Notes: a model not told the origin generated them from the sequence alone. A stretch of 64,000 nt of DNA from Candidatus Pyrohabitans jungbluthii (GCA_002010065.2 MTMD02000010.1:7478-71477), one strand, 5' to 3'; numbered from the stretch's first letter, positions 42,283-51,255 are shown. A program made the numbers and translations.

Positions 42283-44084
42283 GCTCCCCCTCCAAGCAAA
42301 GAGTAATTGTAAAGAAGGTGAGCGACGCCTGAAAGCGTTAAGAGGAGTAAAAACCTCCTGTTTATCCTCCCTCTGCTCCACACCAGTCCCAGAGCAGCTG
42401 TGGAAGTTAACACCACATGAAGCAAAAGAGCATTGAGCAGATATCCCTTGAGGAAAATAACATAGCCAAACAGGGACTGGGAAATCTGGGCAAGGGTTAC
42501 AAGAGCTATCAGCTTTTCTCCGATAAAGAAACCTGAACCGCAGAACGCGCCAAGGAGTACTGTTCTACCAGGGCTCAATTTGGAATACCTGACAACTCCA
42601 GCCACGAAGGCTATCTTGATAACCTCCTCTAAGAAGGCAGAGAGGGTAAGCATCAGGTAGAGTGATAGTGGGAGAGGCACCTGGAATAGAGCCACTATAA
42701 ATATTAATTCAAGCATGTACGCCGCTACCGATGCCAAAATTCCAAAGAATACGCCTGCAATTAACCTCTCTCCACCCTTCTCCCACATTATATTAATGCC
42801 ATAAAAAATTTTGTCAAAGATGCCCTTCTGGGAAAAGAGTACCTCCTCTCTGAACATCAGAGTCCCCATGAAAAATATAATTGCGCTCATTGCAAATAAA
42901 GGGAGAGTTGTAAAAATATATTTGGAAAATTCTACTTTTTCGCCATCCATAACATTTACTATTATTGAAACAGGAGATATGTTGCTCACCGCATGTATAT
43001 TCACAAACATAGCCGGAAAGAATAGGAAAGAGAAGAATATTACTGAAATAAAAATTATAATAAAGGAATTTTCTTTATAGCTTCTGCTCAATATGGACAC
43101 CAGGAAAGAAAGGGACAGTAAGAAAAGAATAACCGGAATCAGTATCAAGATTATCTCAACTTCCAGCTTCTTTCTCAGAATCAGCGTTATTGCTATCACA
43201 CTGATCAAAGTTAATAAAAAGTGCGCAAGGGTTTTGCCAATTACCACATCCCCTGCGCTGAGAGGAGATGTCAGGAGCAGCTCAGCACGGCGATTTGTTC
43301 TCTCTTCCAGCATGCTCGAAGAATAAAACTGCGAAAACAGGTATATTGGAAAGGCAAGCAGAAAAGTTAGAAGGACTGATTTAAAAGGCAATGGGGGAGA
43401 GAAAATAGCTGGAAGGGTTATCCTCGACTCTTCCTGAGTTATTCCACGAACATCAAACCTCGCCTTCCTGTACTTCTCAATCAGATTCACAACTTCAGAG
43501 CGGGGCAGTGATTTTGGGTTGAGACTCTCAACCCTGCCCCCATCCGGGAAAGATTCAACTGCAGCTGAAACCTTCTGCTCCTCAGGCTGAGCGGAGGTGA
43601 AGTACTGGAACTCCTCGCTGCGTTTTAAATAATGAGTCTGAATCCATAGCGGGAAGGCATAGTTGACATGCTCTTCATCCACAGCAAAGATGGTCAGGGT
43701 TTTATACAGCCTTAAAGCCTGGGAGAGGGCATCCAGGGCTGCGAGCGACCTTTTAGAATCAGTATAAATTATCTTCGTCTCACCATTGGAGACCACAAGC
43801 AAATCCAGCTTTCCTCCTTCAAGCAGAACCTCCCCTCCATCTTTTATGTCCACTAGCCTGAACCTTCCGTCGTATTCGAGGGCAGATTTTATTATCCTGT
43901 CTTCTCCAGATATTCCGGCTGAATACAGAGCTTGTCCAGATGATGGCGAGGAGATAGATAGTAAAAACAGGGCTATAAAAGAGGCGAAGAGTAAAAGAGT
44001 GAGAATAGTAACATTGAAGCCAAATTTTGGCTTTGAACGTTTAATTTCCCATTTTGCTATGATCAGGATATTTTTAAAATTCAT
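42279..44084 (-). CDS. ABC-2 permease fused to a PrsW-like intramembrane protease
   Basis: The 601-aa protein joins two parts. Residues about 1-410 are an ABC-2 permease (TM near 25, extracytoplasmic region to about 230, then a cluster of helices with RRAELLLTSPLSAGDVVIGK). Residues about 430-600 match PrsW: EEVIK (about 486), GFFIGEKL (about 517), a His in LLHVVLTST (about 554) and HLLYNYSL (about 588), the Glu/His set of these membrane metalloproteases. Fusions of ABC-2 permeases with CPBP-type proteases are known; a PrsW partner is unusual in my knowledge. It might cut a substrate peptide during export. No ribosome binding site is seen, so a leaderless start is possible. Confidence 0.82.
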   Translation of the reverse strand: MNFKNILIIAKWEIKRSKPKFGFNVTILTLLLFASFIALFLLSISSPSSGQALYSAGISGEDRIIKSALEYDGRFRLVDIKDGGEVLLEGGKLDLLVVSNGETKIIYTDSKRSLAALDALSQALRLYKTLTIFAVDEEHVNYAFPLWIQTHYLKRSEEFQYFTSAQPEEQKVSAAVESFPDGGRVESLNPKSLPRSEVVNLIEKYRKARFDVRGITQEESRITLPAIFSPPLPFKSVLLTFLLAFPIYLFSQFYSSSMLEERTNRRAELLLTSPLSAGDVVIGKTLAHFLLTLISVIAITLILRKKLEVEIILILIPVILFLLSLSFLVSILSRSYKENSFIIIFISVIFFSFLFFPAMFVNIHAVSNISPVSIIVNVMDGEKVEFSKYIFTTLPLFAMSAIIFFMGTLMFREEVLFSQKGIFDKIFYGINIMWEKGGERLIAGVFFGILASVAAYMLELIFIVALFQVPLPLSLYLMLTLSAFLEEVIKIAFVAGVVRYSKLSPGRTVLLGAFCGSGFFIGEKLIALVTLAQISQSLFGYVIFLKGYLLNALLLHVVLTSTAALGLVWSRGRINRRFLLLLTLSGVAHLLYNYSLLGGGA

Positions 44085-44187
44085 TTTTAATCAGAATTAC
44101 TGAGGAATTTCTTAACCTTTTTGTTTCGATAGCTGAAAAATAATGCTTAAATAATCTGCTTCGAAAAACTAAGAAAGAGGTATTTTT

Positions 44188-45066
44188 ATGTTAAAAGTTG
44201 AGAATGTATCAAAAAAGTATGGTGATTTTCAAGCTGTTGATAATATATCTTTCAGAATAGATAAAGGGGAGATATTTGGAATAGTCGGGCCAAATGGTGC
44301 CGGGAAAACCTCAATTATTAAAATGATAGTCGGTCTAATAGAGCCGTCGGAAGGTGAAATCTGGATTTCACACTACAACATCAAAACCATGAGTGAGGAG
44401 GCGAAACGGCTGATAGGCTACCTGCCCGAGGAGAGTCCTGTATATGAGGATATGACAGCCATCGAATACCTGGATTTTTTCGGAGAGATATATGGAGTAG
44501 AAAGGCAGGAGTTAAAAGAAAGAGTGGATGCTATTTTAAATGATTTAAATCTTAAACACAGGAACAGGAAGCTTGGTGAGATGTCCAAGGGTATGAGGCG
44601 TAAGGTCGCGATTGCCCGCTCCCTCATAAACAACCCCTCTGTGCTTGTTTACGACGAGCCCACTTCTGGCTTGGACCCCATAACCTCCAACTATGTAATG
44701 GAATATATCAGGAAATTAAAGGGTGAAAAAACCATACTTTTAACCACCCACAACCTCTACCAGGCAGAGAAAATCTGCGATAGGATACTGATACTGAAGG
44801 ACGGCAGAATCGTGGCTGCTGGACCTGTGGAGGAGATTAAGCAGAGGTTTGGAGGGGTGAAATATGCGCTCTGGTTTAGATTAAAAAACATTTCAGGAAT
44901 TGATCTGCCAGTGGAAAATAGAAATGGGTGCAGAGTTGCTTTTAGTTCTAACATTGAAGATATCAATGCTCTCGCTAGCGAGGTGTCCCGAAGGGGCGGA
45001 GAGATTGTAAAGATAGAACACCATCCCTCAAATCTTGAAGAGGTGTTCTTGGAGGTTGTTAAATAG
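44188..45066 (+). CDS. ABC transporter ATPase (NatA-like), divergent from the permeases
   Basis: The 292-aa ATPase has Walker A GPNGAGKTS (about 35), signature LGEMSKGMRRKVAIARSL (about 130), Walker B VLVYDEPTSGLD (about 152), the H-loop LLTTHNL and an extra C-terminal region (about 215-292). The signature is EMSKGM instead of the LSGGQ form, as in many NatA/CcmA-type ATPases. It would power the two permease proteins at 41.2-44.1 kb. AAAGAGGT is the ribosome binding site, preceded by a TATA box ATGCTTAAATAAT (44140-44152). Composition is AT-richer than the genes around it. Confidence 0.88.
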   Translation: MLKVENVSKKYGDFQAVDNISFRIDKGEIFGIVGPNGAGKTSIIKMIVGLIEPSEGEIWISHYNIKTMSEEAKRLIGYLPEESPVYEDMTAIEYLDFFGEIYGVERQELKERVDAILNDLNLKHRNRKLGEMSKGMRRKVAIARSLINNPSVLVYDEPTSGLDPITSNYVMEYIRKLKGEKTILLTTHNLYQAEKICDRILILKDGRIVAAGPVEEIKQRFGGVKYALWFRLKNISGIDLPVENRNGCRVAFSSNIEDINALASEVSRRGGEIVKIEHHPSNLEEVFLEVVK

Positions 45067-45105
45067 GTTATACCCAAAATTATAAATATTCTCCTTTTAC
45101 TTAGG

Positions 45106-45127
45106 GTGCTATGAAATGACATAGCAC
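45106..45127 (+). promoter_or_regulatory. Palindrome at the start of the binding-protein mRNA
   Basis: GTGCTATG-AAATGA-CATAGCAC has an 8-bp perfect stem. It lies 16-30 nt after the TATA box AATTATAAATATTC (45079-45092), where transcription should start, and just before the ribosome binding site AGGAGGTG. It is either an operator or an RNA hairpin next to the translation start. Confidence 0.55.
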
Positions 45128-45141
45128 AGGAGGTGCCGAGG

Positions 45142-46479
45142 TTGAGAAACGCATGGAAGATTCTATTGCCGCTTATGCTTCTGGCGCTTATTGCAGGATG
45201 CGCCCAGAAGGCAGAGGAGGGGGCACCTAAGGCAGCTGGTGCAGAGGCTCCAGAGGCGATACGCATTGGTCTTGTGGCGCCACTCACCGGCCCAGCAAGC
45301 ACCACCGGCAACGACATGTTAGAAGCGGCTGAGCTTGCAGTGGAGGAGATCAACGCCCAGGGCGGAGTTTATGTGAAGGAGTATGGCAAGAAGATTCCGC
45401 TCAAGCTCTACAAGGGCGACACAGAGACTTCTACACAGGGCGGTGTTAAAGCCGTGACAAAGCTCATAACCGAAGACAAGGTGCATGTGCTTGTGGGCGG
45501 ATTCTCGAGCAGCATTACCTACGCTGATCAGGTTGTTGCGGCAGAGCACAAGATGCCATTCATAATCACCGGCGCGAGCTCACCCGTTATTACCCGAAGA
45601 ACCGACATAGACACGTCGACCTTCTTCCACCACTGCCCCACTACAGAAGACTACTCCGAGGCGACAATGCTCTTCGTCGACCAGGTCATAAGGCCGGCGA
45701 TAAACGCCAAGTTTGGCTTCAGCGAGGATAGACCGCTTCGCCTGGCGATGGTGTACCAGGAGGGCAAGTACGGTGAGGGCGTTCTCGAGGGTGTGAAGAA
45801 GGCGATTGAGAAGCACGGGCTCAAGATAACCATCGTAGCCGAGGAGAAGTTCAAGCGCGGAGAGAGCGACTTCCGCACCATACTGACGGCGGTTAAAGCG
45901 GCGAAGCCAGACGTGGTGTACCCCGCCACCTTCCTGAACGAGCAGGTGCCACTCGTTACGCAGGGCAGGCGCGACGTGGGCCTGAACACCATTTATCTTG
46001 CGGTTGAGGCAACGGACGACCCGGACTACTACCGCGACGTTGGCGAGTGGGGCGACTACTCCATACAGGAGAGCAGATTCTCACCATACACCACGCCACC
46101 AACGCCAGTAGGCGAGAGAGCCCAGCGCTTCAAGGAAAACTTCTACAAAAAATACGGGGACTACCCGAGCATGATGGGCGCTTCAACCTATGAGGGCATA
46201 TACATCGCCGCCAAGGCGATTGAGATGGCAGGCAGTCTGGACAAGGCGAAGATCGTGGAAGCGCTCAACCAGCTGGAGATGGAGGAGATAGTGGAGCCCA
46301 TGAAGGGCGGCAAGATATCCTTCAAGAACCAGTACCACGAGAGCAAGTTCGAGCTGTACATGCAGCAGCTTCGCTACGACCCCAACATAGGCGAGCCTCG
46401 CCCTGTGATAGTCTGGCCAGACAATCTGAAGGAGGCGGACTTCGAACTTCCGCCGTGGTATGAGCCGGGACCGCCCTAG
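45142..46479 (+). CDS. LivK-type (branched-chain amino acid or related) binding lipoprotein
   Basis: The product is about 445 aa with a lipoprotein signal (LLPLMLLALIAGC) and an Ala/Glu linker. The periplasmic-binding-protein type 1 fold starts IRIGLVAPLTGPASTTGNDM and includes INAQGGVYVKEYGKKIPLKL, LVGGFSSSITYADQVV, GASSPVITRR and MGASTYEGIYIAAKAIE. I choose TTG 45142: GGAGGTG is 6 nt before it and the signal peptide starts properly there. The LivHMGF membrane and ATPase genes are absent from the neighbourhood, so the transporter is elsewhere or the protein acts as a sensor. Ligands could be amino acids, amides or aromatic acids. Confidence 0.88.
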   Translation: MRNAWKILLPLMLLALIAGCAQKAEEGAPKAAGAEAPEAIRIGLVAPLTGPASTTGNDMLEAAELAVEEINAQGGVYVKEYGKKIPLKLYKGDTETSTQGGVKAVTKLITEDKVHVLVGGFSSSITYADQVVAAEHKMPFIITGASSPVITRRTDIDTSTFFHHCPTTEDYSEATMLFVDQVIRPAINAKFGFSEDRPLRLAMVYQEGKYGEGVLEGVKKAIEKHGLKITIVAEEKFKRGESDFRTILTAVKAAKPDVVYPATFLNEQVPLVTQGRRDVGLNTIYLAVEATDDPDYYRDVGEWGDYSIQESRFSPYTTPPTPVGERAQRFKENFYKKYGDYPSMMGASTYEGIYIAAKAIEMAGSLDKAKIVEALNQLEMEEIVEPMKGGKISFKNQYHESKFELYMQQLRYDPNIGEPRPVIVWPDNLKEADFELPPWYEPGPP

Positions 46480-46512
46480 GGCGGCTCTCTCTATTTTCTC
46501 TCTTTTTTAGGA
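46470..46512 (+). terminator. Intrinsic-type terminator after the LivK-type gene
   Basis: CCGCCC-TA-GGGCGG forms a 6-bp GC stem and is followed by pyrimidine-rich sequence ending in TTTTTT. It spans the stop codon region and should end the single-gene transcript. Confidence 0.7.
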
Positions 46513-46561
46513 CGGTATCTTTTTCAGCTTATTCTGCATAATATTAAGCGGAGGTGGAGAG

Positions 46562-47233
46562 ATGAAGATAACCTGGCACGGGCATGCTTGCTTTGAGCTT
46601 GTGGGAAGCAAACGTGTACTCATTGATCCCTTCATCACCGGCAACCCGCTTGCAAAGGTTAAACCTGAGGAGCTTTCGCCGGATGTGCTGCTGATAACCC
46701 ATGGGCATGAAGATCACCTGGGCGACGCCGTGGCGATATCCAAGCGTGCCAAACCAAAGATCGCCGTGATTCACGAGATAGCGGTTTTCCTGCAGGAGCA
46801 GGGTATCGAGGCGGAGGGGATGAACTTCTATGGCTCGGTGGATTTAGATGGGGTGAAGGTTACCATGGTGCCTGCGCTGCACTCCAGCAGCTACGCAGGG
46901 CGCTACATGGGCGACGCCTACGGTTATGTGGTTGAGATGGACGGCATTAAGGTATACCACGCGGGCGACACAGGTATCTTCGGAGACATGAAGCTCATAG
47001 GCGAACTTTTTTCGCCAGATATCATGCTGGTACCAGTGGGCGACAGGTACACCATGAGCCCACAAATAGCCGCCAAAGCGGTGGAGCTGGTCTCGCCAAA
47101 GATTGCGATACCAATGCACTTCGCCACATTCCCGGTGCTTGTGAGCAGCGCCGCTGACTTCAAGCGCCTCGTGGAAGAACGCAGCAAGACTGAAGTTGTG
47201 GTTTTAGAGCCAGGCGAGAGCTACGAGCTTTAG
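46562..47233 (+). CDS. UPF0173 metallo-beta-lactamase-fold hydrolase
   Basis: The 223-aa protein has the fold's metal motif LITHGHEDHLGDAV (HxHxDH, about 45), a His in VPALHSSSY (about 100), Asp in HAGDTGIFG (about 138) and a C-terminal His in IPMHFATFP (about 182). The N-terminal WHGHACFEL is also typical of UPF0173. The family is widespread in prokaryotes and its substrate is not established. GGAGGTGGAG precedes ATG. An intrinsic terminator overlaps its stop codon. Confidence 0.9.
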   Translation: MKITWHGHACFELVGSKRVLIDPFITGNPLAKVKPEELSPDVLLITHGHEDHLGDAVAISKRAKPKIAVIHEIAVFLQEQGIEAEGMNFYGSVDLDGVKVTMVPALHSSSYAGRYMGDAYGYVVEMDGIKVYHAGDTGIFGDMKLIGELFSPDIMLVPVGDRYTMSPQIAAKAVELVSPKIAIPMHFATFPVLVSSAADFKRLVEERSKTEVVVLEPGESYEL

Positions 47234-47246
47234 CTCAGCTTTTTTT
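47225..47246 (+). terminator. Intrinsic terminator of the UPF0173 gene
   Basis: GAGCTTTAGCTC (47225-47236) is a palindrome that includes the TAG stop, and TTTTTTT (47240-47246) follows directly. Confidence 0.65.
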
Positions 47247-47299
47247 AAGTTACCCGAATGAAGTGAGGGCGACGATTCAAAGAATCTCGACCAAGTTAC
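47247..47299 (+). repeat. Dispersed hairpin element with flanking direct repeat (copy D)
   Basis: GTTACCC (47249-47255) and GGGCGAC (47267-47273) flank GAATGAAGTGA, followed by a second hairpin GATTC-AAA-GAATC (47274-47286). AAGTTAC occurs at both ends (47247-47253 and 47293-47299), as a target-site duplication would. It lies between a terminator and the next gene. It shares its first half with the element at 25616-25680. Confidence 0.55.
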
Positions 47300-47337
47300 T
47301 TTTCAAGAACTTATTTTAAAGCTTCAGTAGTGATTGT

Positions 47338-48363
47338 ATGCTTAGAGAAGCGTGCTGCTATGAGCGCTTAAGCGAAGGCAGAGTGCGGTGCAACCTCTGC
47401 ATAAGGAGATGCATAATCAGCGAAGGTAAGCGTGGTTTTTGCAGAGTTCGCGGGAATCGTGGTGGTAAGCTGTACAATCTCCACTACGGCGAGCTTTCCA
47501 GCTTCTCTGTGGACTACGTGGAGAAGACTCCGCTCTACCTCTTCTACCCCAACCACCAGTTTCTGAACCTGGGAGGCGTGGGGTGCAACCTTGCATGCGA
47601 TTTCTGCCTCACCTGGAACATCACTCAGGTTGACCCCAACGAGGTTAAAACCTCGAAGCTAACGCCGGAGCAGATAGCCAGCGCTGCAAAGGCGACGAGA
47701 TGCAAGGGCATAGTTTACACTCACTCGGAGCCAACGCTAAACCTGGAGTTCTACCTTGAGGTGATGAAGGCTGCGAAGGAGCAGGGGCTGAAGAATGTGC
47801 TTGCCACCAATGGCTACATTACCCTAGAGGCCTTCTCCAAGATTGAGCCCTATCTGGATGCAGTGGCGCTGACCTTTAAGGGCAGTGCTGACTTCTACTC
47901 CCGCAGGTGCGGCGTCGCCTATGCGAAGGAGCACCTCCATGCGCTTGCGAGGAGAATTCGCGACGCAGGCAAGCACCTCGAGGTGGTGATGGTTCTCATC
48001 CCTGACGAGAACGACGACGAGGCTAGCCTGGCTGAAGCTGTGCATCTTGCCAAGCTCGGCAATGCGAGCATTATCTTCCTGCGCTTTTTCCCCAGCTACA
48101 GGATGGACACCCTCGAGGCAACGGACGAAGCGACGCTGGAGCGCGCTCTGAGCTATGCATACTCCAATGGCGTGGTCGCATTCCTGGAGAACATCTTCTC
48201 CCACCCCGGAAAGAACCTGTACTGCTCAAGCTGTGGAAACCTTTTAATAAGGCGCGAGGGTTATGGTGTTGTGGAGTGGAACCTGCGTACCTCTGGGGAT
48301 AAGAACTTCTGCAAAGCGTGCGGGGCTTTGGCTAAAGTCGTGGGAGACCTGAGGAATGATTAG
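47338..48363 (+). CDS. amrS: Radical SAM enzyme, AmmeMemoRadiSam (AmrS) type
   Basis: The 341-aa protein has N-terminal cysteines (CNLCIRRCIISEGKRGFC), the radical SAM cluster CNLACDFC (about residue 84-91) preceded by GGVGCNL, TSEP-like YTHSEPTLN, and C-terminal CSSCG plus CKACG. This arrangement is that of the PflA-related AmrS of the AMMECR1-Memo-radical SAM group, whose reaction is unknown. AMMECR1 and Memo genes are not next to it. It overlaps the next ATPase gene by 8 nt, which is unusual for this enzyme and may just be compact packing. Confidence 0.88.
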   Translation: MLREACCYERLSEGRVRCNLCIRRCIISEGKRGFCRVRGNRGGKLYNLHYGELSSFSVDYVEKTPLYLFYPNHQFLNLGGVGCNLACDFCLTWNITQVDPNEVKTSKLTPEQIASAAKATRCKGIVYTHSEPTLNLEFYLEVMKAAKEQGLKNVLATNGYITLEAFSKIEPYLDAVALTFKGSADFYSRRCGVAYAKEHLHALARRIRDAGKHLEVVMVLIPDENDDEASLAEAVHLAKLGNASIIFLRFFPSYRMDTLEATDEATLERALSYAYSNGVVAFLENIFSHPGKNLYCSSCGNLLIRREGYGVVEWNLRTSGDKNFCKACGALAKVVGDLRND

Positions 48364-49303
48364 GGTCGAGCGTCTGAGCAAGCGTTATGGCAATGCCCTT
48401 GCTTTAAGAGAGGTGAGCTTCTCCGTAGAGAGGGGTGAGGTCTTCTGCCTTCTGGGCCCCAATGGCGCTGGTAAAACCACGCTGCTTTCTATACTGGCGA
48501 CGCTCGTGAAGCCAAGCGCTGGTGAAGCGTACATCAACGGCATCTCGATTCGCGATGCCAAGGCTGTGCGCAGCCGCATTGGCGTTGTCTTCCAGGACCA
48601 GAGCCTTGACTTAAAGCTCACTGCCTGGGAGAACCTCGAGACAATAGGGGTGCTCTACGGGCTACGTGGCGAAAGGCTTGCGCATCGCATTGCGCAGGTG
48701 CTGGAGCTCCTCGGCGCAAGCGAAGTGGCGAACACGCTTGTGAAAAACTTATCCGGGGGTATGAGGCGCAGGGTTGAGGTGGCTAGAGCACTCCTGCATG
48801 AGCCAGAGGTGCTCATTCTGGACGAGCCCACTCTGGGACTTGACCCCAAGGTGAAGGAGGAGCTCTGGGACCACCTGCTCAGGCTTAGGCGTCGCGACGC
48901 GACGGTGCTGCTCTCCACCAACGATTTGGAAATCGCAGAAGCGTGCGACCGCATAGCCATAATGGACCGAGGCAGCGTAGTCGCTATTGGCTCAGCGGCG
49001 CAGCTTAAAGCGAGGATCGCCGGAGAGGTGGTGCGCATTACAACGCGCGCTCCTGAGGAAGCACTGGAGAAGCTGCGCGAGCTTGATATTCACTCTCCCC
49101 GGGTGCTAAGGGAAAAGCTCGCCTTCATTGCCAAAGATGCTGAAGAACTGGTGCCGCGCATAGCGAAGCTCCTCGGCGAGCTAGCTCTGGCGATAGAGGT
49201 GCGCCGCCCTACTCTAGCGGATGTCTTCCTCTTCTCCACAGGCAGAGAGATAGAGGGCGACAAAGGGAAGGGGCGCAAGAAGCGCGGGAGGCGCAGGCGA
49301 TGA
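48356..49303 (+). CDS. ABC exporter ATPase, DrrA-like
   Basis: The 315-aa ATPase has Walker A GPNGAGKTT, signature LSGGMRRRVEVARALL, Walker B VLILDEPTLGLD, the LSTND switch in place of the usual H-loop His (STNDLEIAEA), and a C-terminal tail of Lys/Arg (GKGRKKRGRRRR). It couples with the ABC-2 permease that starts 4 nt before its stop. Such pairs export antibiotics, lipids or metals; the substrate is not evident. The missing H-loop His, replaced by Asn in STND, may lower activity. Confidence 0.88.
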   Translation: MIRVERLSKRYGNALALREVSFSVERGEVFCLLGPNGAGKTTLLSILATLVKPSAGEAYINGISIRDAKAVRSRIGVVFQDQSLDLKLTAWENLETIGVLYGLRGERLAHRIAQVLELLGASEVANTLVKNLSGGMRRRVEVARALLHEPEVLILDEPTLGLDPKVKEELWDHLLRLRRRDATVLLSTNDLEIAEACDRIAIMDRGSVVAIGSAAQLKARIAGEVVRITTRAPEEALEKLRELDIHSPRVLREKLAFIAKDAEELVPRIAKLLGELALAIEVRRPTLADVFLFSTGREIEGDKGKGRKKRGRRRR

Positions 49304-50055
49304 GCACCTTAGCGTGCATCTTCATAATCTGGAAGCGGGACATAAAGCGCTACCTGAGGGAGCGCTCCCAGATTTTCTCAACGCTTTTCACCTCCCTGCT
49401 GTGGCTGGTGCTTTTCGGCATAGGTATAGGAGCGATGGAACTCAAGCGCGTGGACATAAACTACCAGGCGTTCCTCTTCCCCGGCATAATATCCATGGCG
49501 CTTCTTGTTACTTCTGTGCGCTCCGGTATATCTGTGATACGCGATCGCGAATTCGGCTTTCTGCGTGTTCTGATGATTACGCCGGCGCCAAGGCATGCGC
49601 TTGTGCTCGGGAAGGTGCTGGGCGGCAGCACAGCGGCGCTGCTTCAAGCGCTGGTGCTCCTCTCCCTAGGATGGGTGCTCGAGGTGAGAGTAACTCCGCT
49701 CAGCTTTGCCCAAGCTGCGCTGCTTGTGGTGCTCACCTCCCTTGGCTTTGTCGCCTTGGGTGTGGTGATCGCAAACCTCATAGACAGCTTAGAGGGCTTC
49801 AACCTGGTTATGAGTCTGCTCATTATGCCTGCGTTCTTCACCAGCGGGGCGCTCTTCCCGATATTCGTTCTCCCAGAATGGATGCAGACGCTGGCAAAGC
49901 TCAACCCACTCTCTTATGGCGTCGACGCCCTGCGCGAGGTTCTTGTTGGATTCCCGCCCAGCTACTTCGGCTTGGGCAGAGACGTTGCGACGCTTGCTGT
50001 GTTCACCTCGGCGATGCTCCTTCTGGCGGTGCTCACCTTTGAGAGGCGCTCATAG
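49300..50055 (+). CDS. ABC-2 permease, DrrB-like
   Basis: The 251-aa protein has six membrane segments and the ABC-2 motifs IRDREFGFLRVLMITPAPRH and SGALFPIFVLPEWMQTLAKL with NPLSYGVDALRE. The gene overlaps the ATPase by 4 nt, a typical exporter pair. The end overlaps the convergent aminotransferase by 6 nt. No sensor or substrate gene adjoins it. Confidence 0.9.
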   Translation: MSTLACIFIIWKRDIKRYLRERSQIFSTLFTSLLWLVLFGIGIGAMELKRVDINYQAFLFPGIISMALLVTSVRSGISVIRDREFGFLRVLMITPAPRHALVLGKVLGGSTAALLQALVLLSLGWVLEVRVTPLSFAQAALLVVLTSLGFVALGVVIANLIDSLEGFNLVMSLLIMPAFFTSGALFPIFVLPEWMQTLAKLNPLSYGVDALREVLVGFPPSYFGLGRDVATLAVFTSAMLLLAVLTFERRS

Positions 50056-51147
50056 GCTAGCGATCTTTGCTATCGCCTGCGAAACCTCATCGCGGGTGTT
50101 GTAGGCGTGGGGAGAGAGGCGGATGCTCTCCCTAACAGTCGCTATAATGCCCTGCTCCAGCAGCTTGGCTTTTGTGACGCCAGCTCTGCGAAGCGCCACG
50201 ATGCCGGAGCGGTTCTCCTCGGGAAAATCTGACACCACTTCAATGCCACGCTCCCTCGCAGCCTCTATCGCAGCGCTCGCAAGCTCAAGCACGTGCTTCT
50301 CTATCCTGCGCCTTCCCACCCGCGAAATCAGCGAAAGCGCCTCGGCTAAGCCGAGCAGAGGCGCGACTGCGAGGTTGCCAAGCTCAAACTTCTGGGCCTC
50401 ACGGAGAGGAGCATAGTTTTTCACGTTGAGGCTGAGGAAATCCTCGACGCTACGCCACCCGAGCACCGGCGTCGCCTCGAGGTGCTCCTCGCGGGCGAAG
50501 AATATAGCGGAGCCAAGAGGAGCAAGAAGCCACTTGTAGCAGCCCGCGCTCAGAAAGTCTATCTTAGCACGCTTCACATCAACCTCAAAGACGCCCAGGC
50601 TTTGAATCGCATCCACGTGGAAGAGCACGCCGCGCTCCTCGCACAGTTTGCCTATAGCTTCGATATCCACGCGATAGCCGCTCTGGTACAGCACGTGGCT
50701 CAGCGAAACCATTCGCGTATGCTCGTCCAGCGCTGCCTCGACCTCACTGGGGGTGAAGAAGCCTTTAAGATAGACCACCTCCACACCCTTGCGGCGAAGG
50801 TTGAGGAAGGGAAGCACATTCGCGGGAAAGTCCAGCTCACTCACTATAACCTTGTCTCCCCGCCTCCACTCAACCAGCTGGGTTACCAGATTAACCCCCT
50901 GCGAGGTATTTGTGAGCAGTGCAATCTCACCTCGAGCTGCACCGAGCAGCCTCGCCGCCTTCTCGCGAGCCTCCTCTATGCGGGAGTACCACTCGTTGTA
51001 GAAGAGGGCGCCACCCTGCTGCGCCTCCTCAAGGTAGCGCAGCACCGCCTGCTTAACAGGCTCCGCTAAGGGTGCCATAGAAGCAGCGTCCAGGTAGATA
51101 TAACGCCTGGTTACGGGAAAGAGGGCGCGAAACTGCGAGAAGCGCAT
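50050..51147 (-). CDS. Class V PLP aminotransferase (cysteine desulfurase/isopenicillin epimerase-like)
   Basis: The product is about 365 aa. It has the PLP site Asp in FHVDAIQSLGVFEVDV (about 190) and Schiff-base Lys in SAGCYKWLLAPLG (about 216), with TNTSQGVNL near 80 as phosphate loop. N-terminal YIYLDAASMAPL is typical of the class. The catalytic Cys loop of SufS/IscS type is not recognised, so a desulfurase role is uncertain; kynureninase-like or epimerase-like roles are possible. ATG 51147 lies about 25 nt after CCTTTTTAAT, hence leaderless. It converges with the DrrB-like gene. Confidence 0.85.
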   Translation of the reverse strand: MRFSQFRALFPVTRRYIYLDAASMAPLAEPVKQAVLRYLEEAQQGGALFYNEWYSRIEEAREKAARLLGAARGEIALLTNTSQGVNLVTQLVEWRRGDKVIVSELDFPANVLPFLNLRRKGVEVVYLKGFFTPSEVEAALDEHTRMVSLSHVLYQSGYRVDIEAIGKLCEERGVLFHVDAIQSLGVFEVDVKRAKIDFLSAGCYKWLLAPLGSAIFFAREEHLEATPVLGWRSVEDFLSLNVKNYAPLREAQKFELGNLAVAPLLGLAEALSLISRVGRRRIEKHVLELASAAIEAARERGIEVVSDFPEENRSGIVALRRAGVTKAKLLEQGIIATVRESIRLSPHAYNTRDEVSQAIAKIASL

Positions 51148-51255
51148 GGTTTTACTTCGTCGCGGGAGATTAAAAAGGTTGTACATGCTTACTGACAGCG
51201 TGCAAGAGCACAGTTAGCAGGGAATTTATCACACCGGCAAAGAGGAGCTTAGGCA

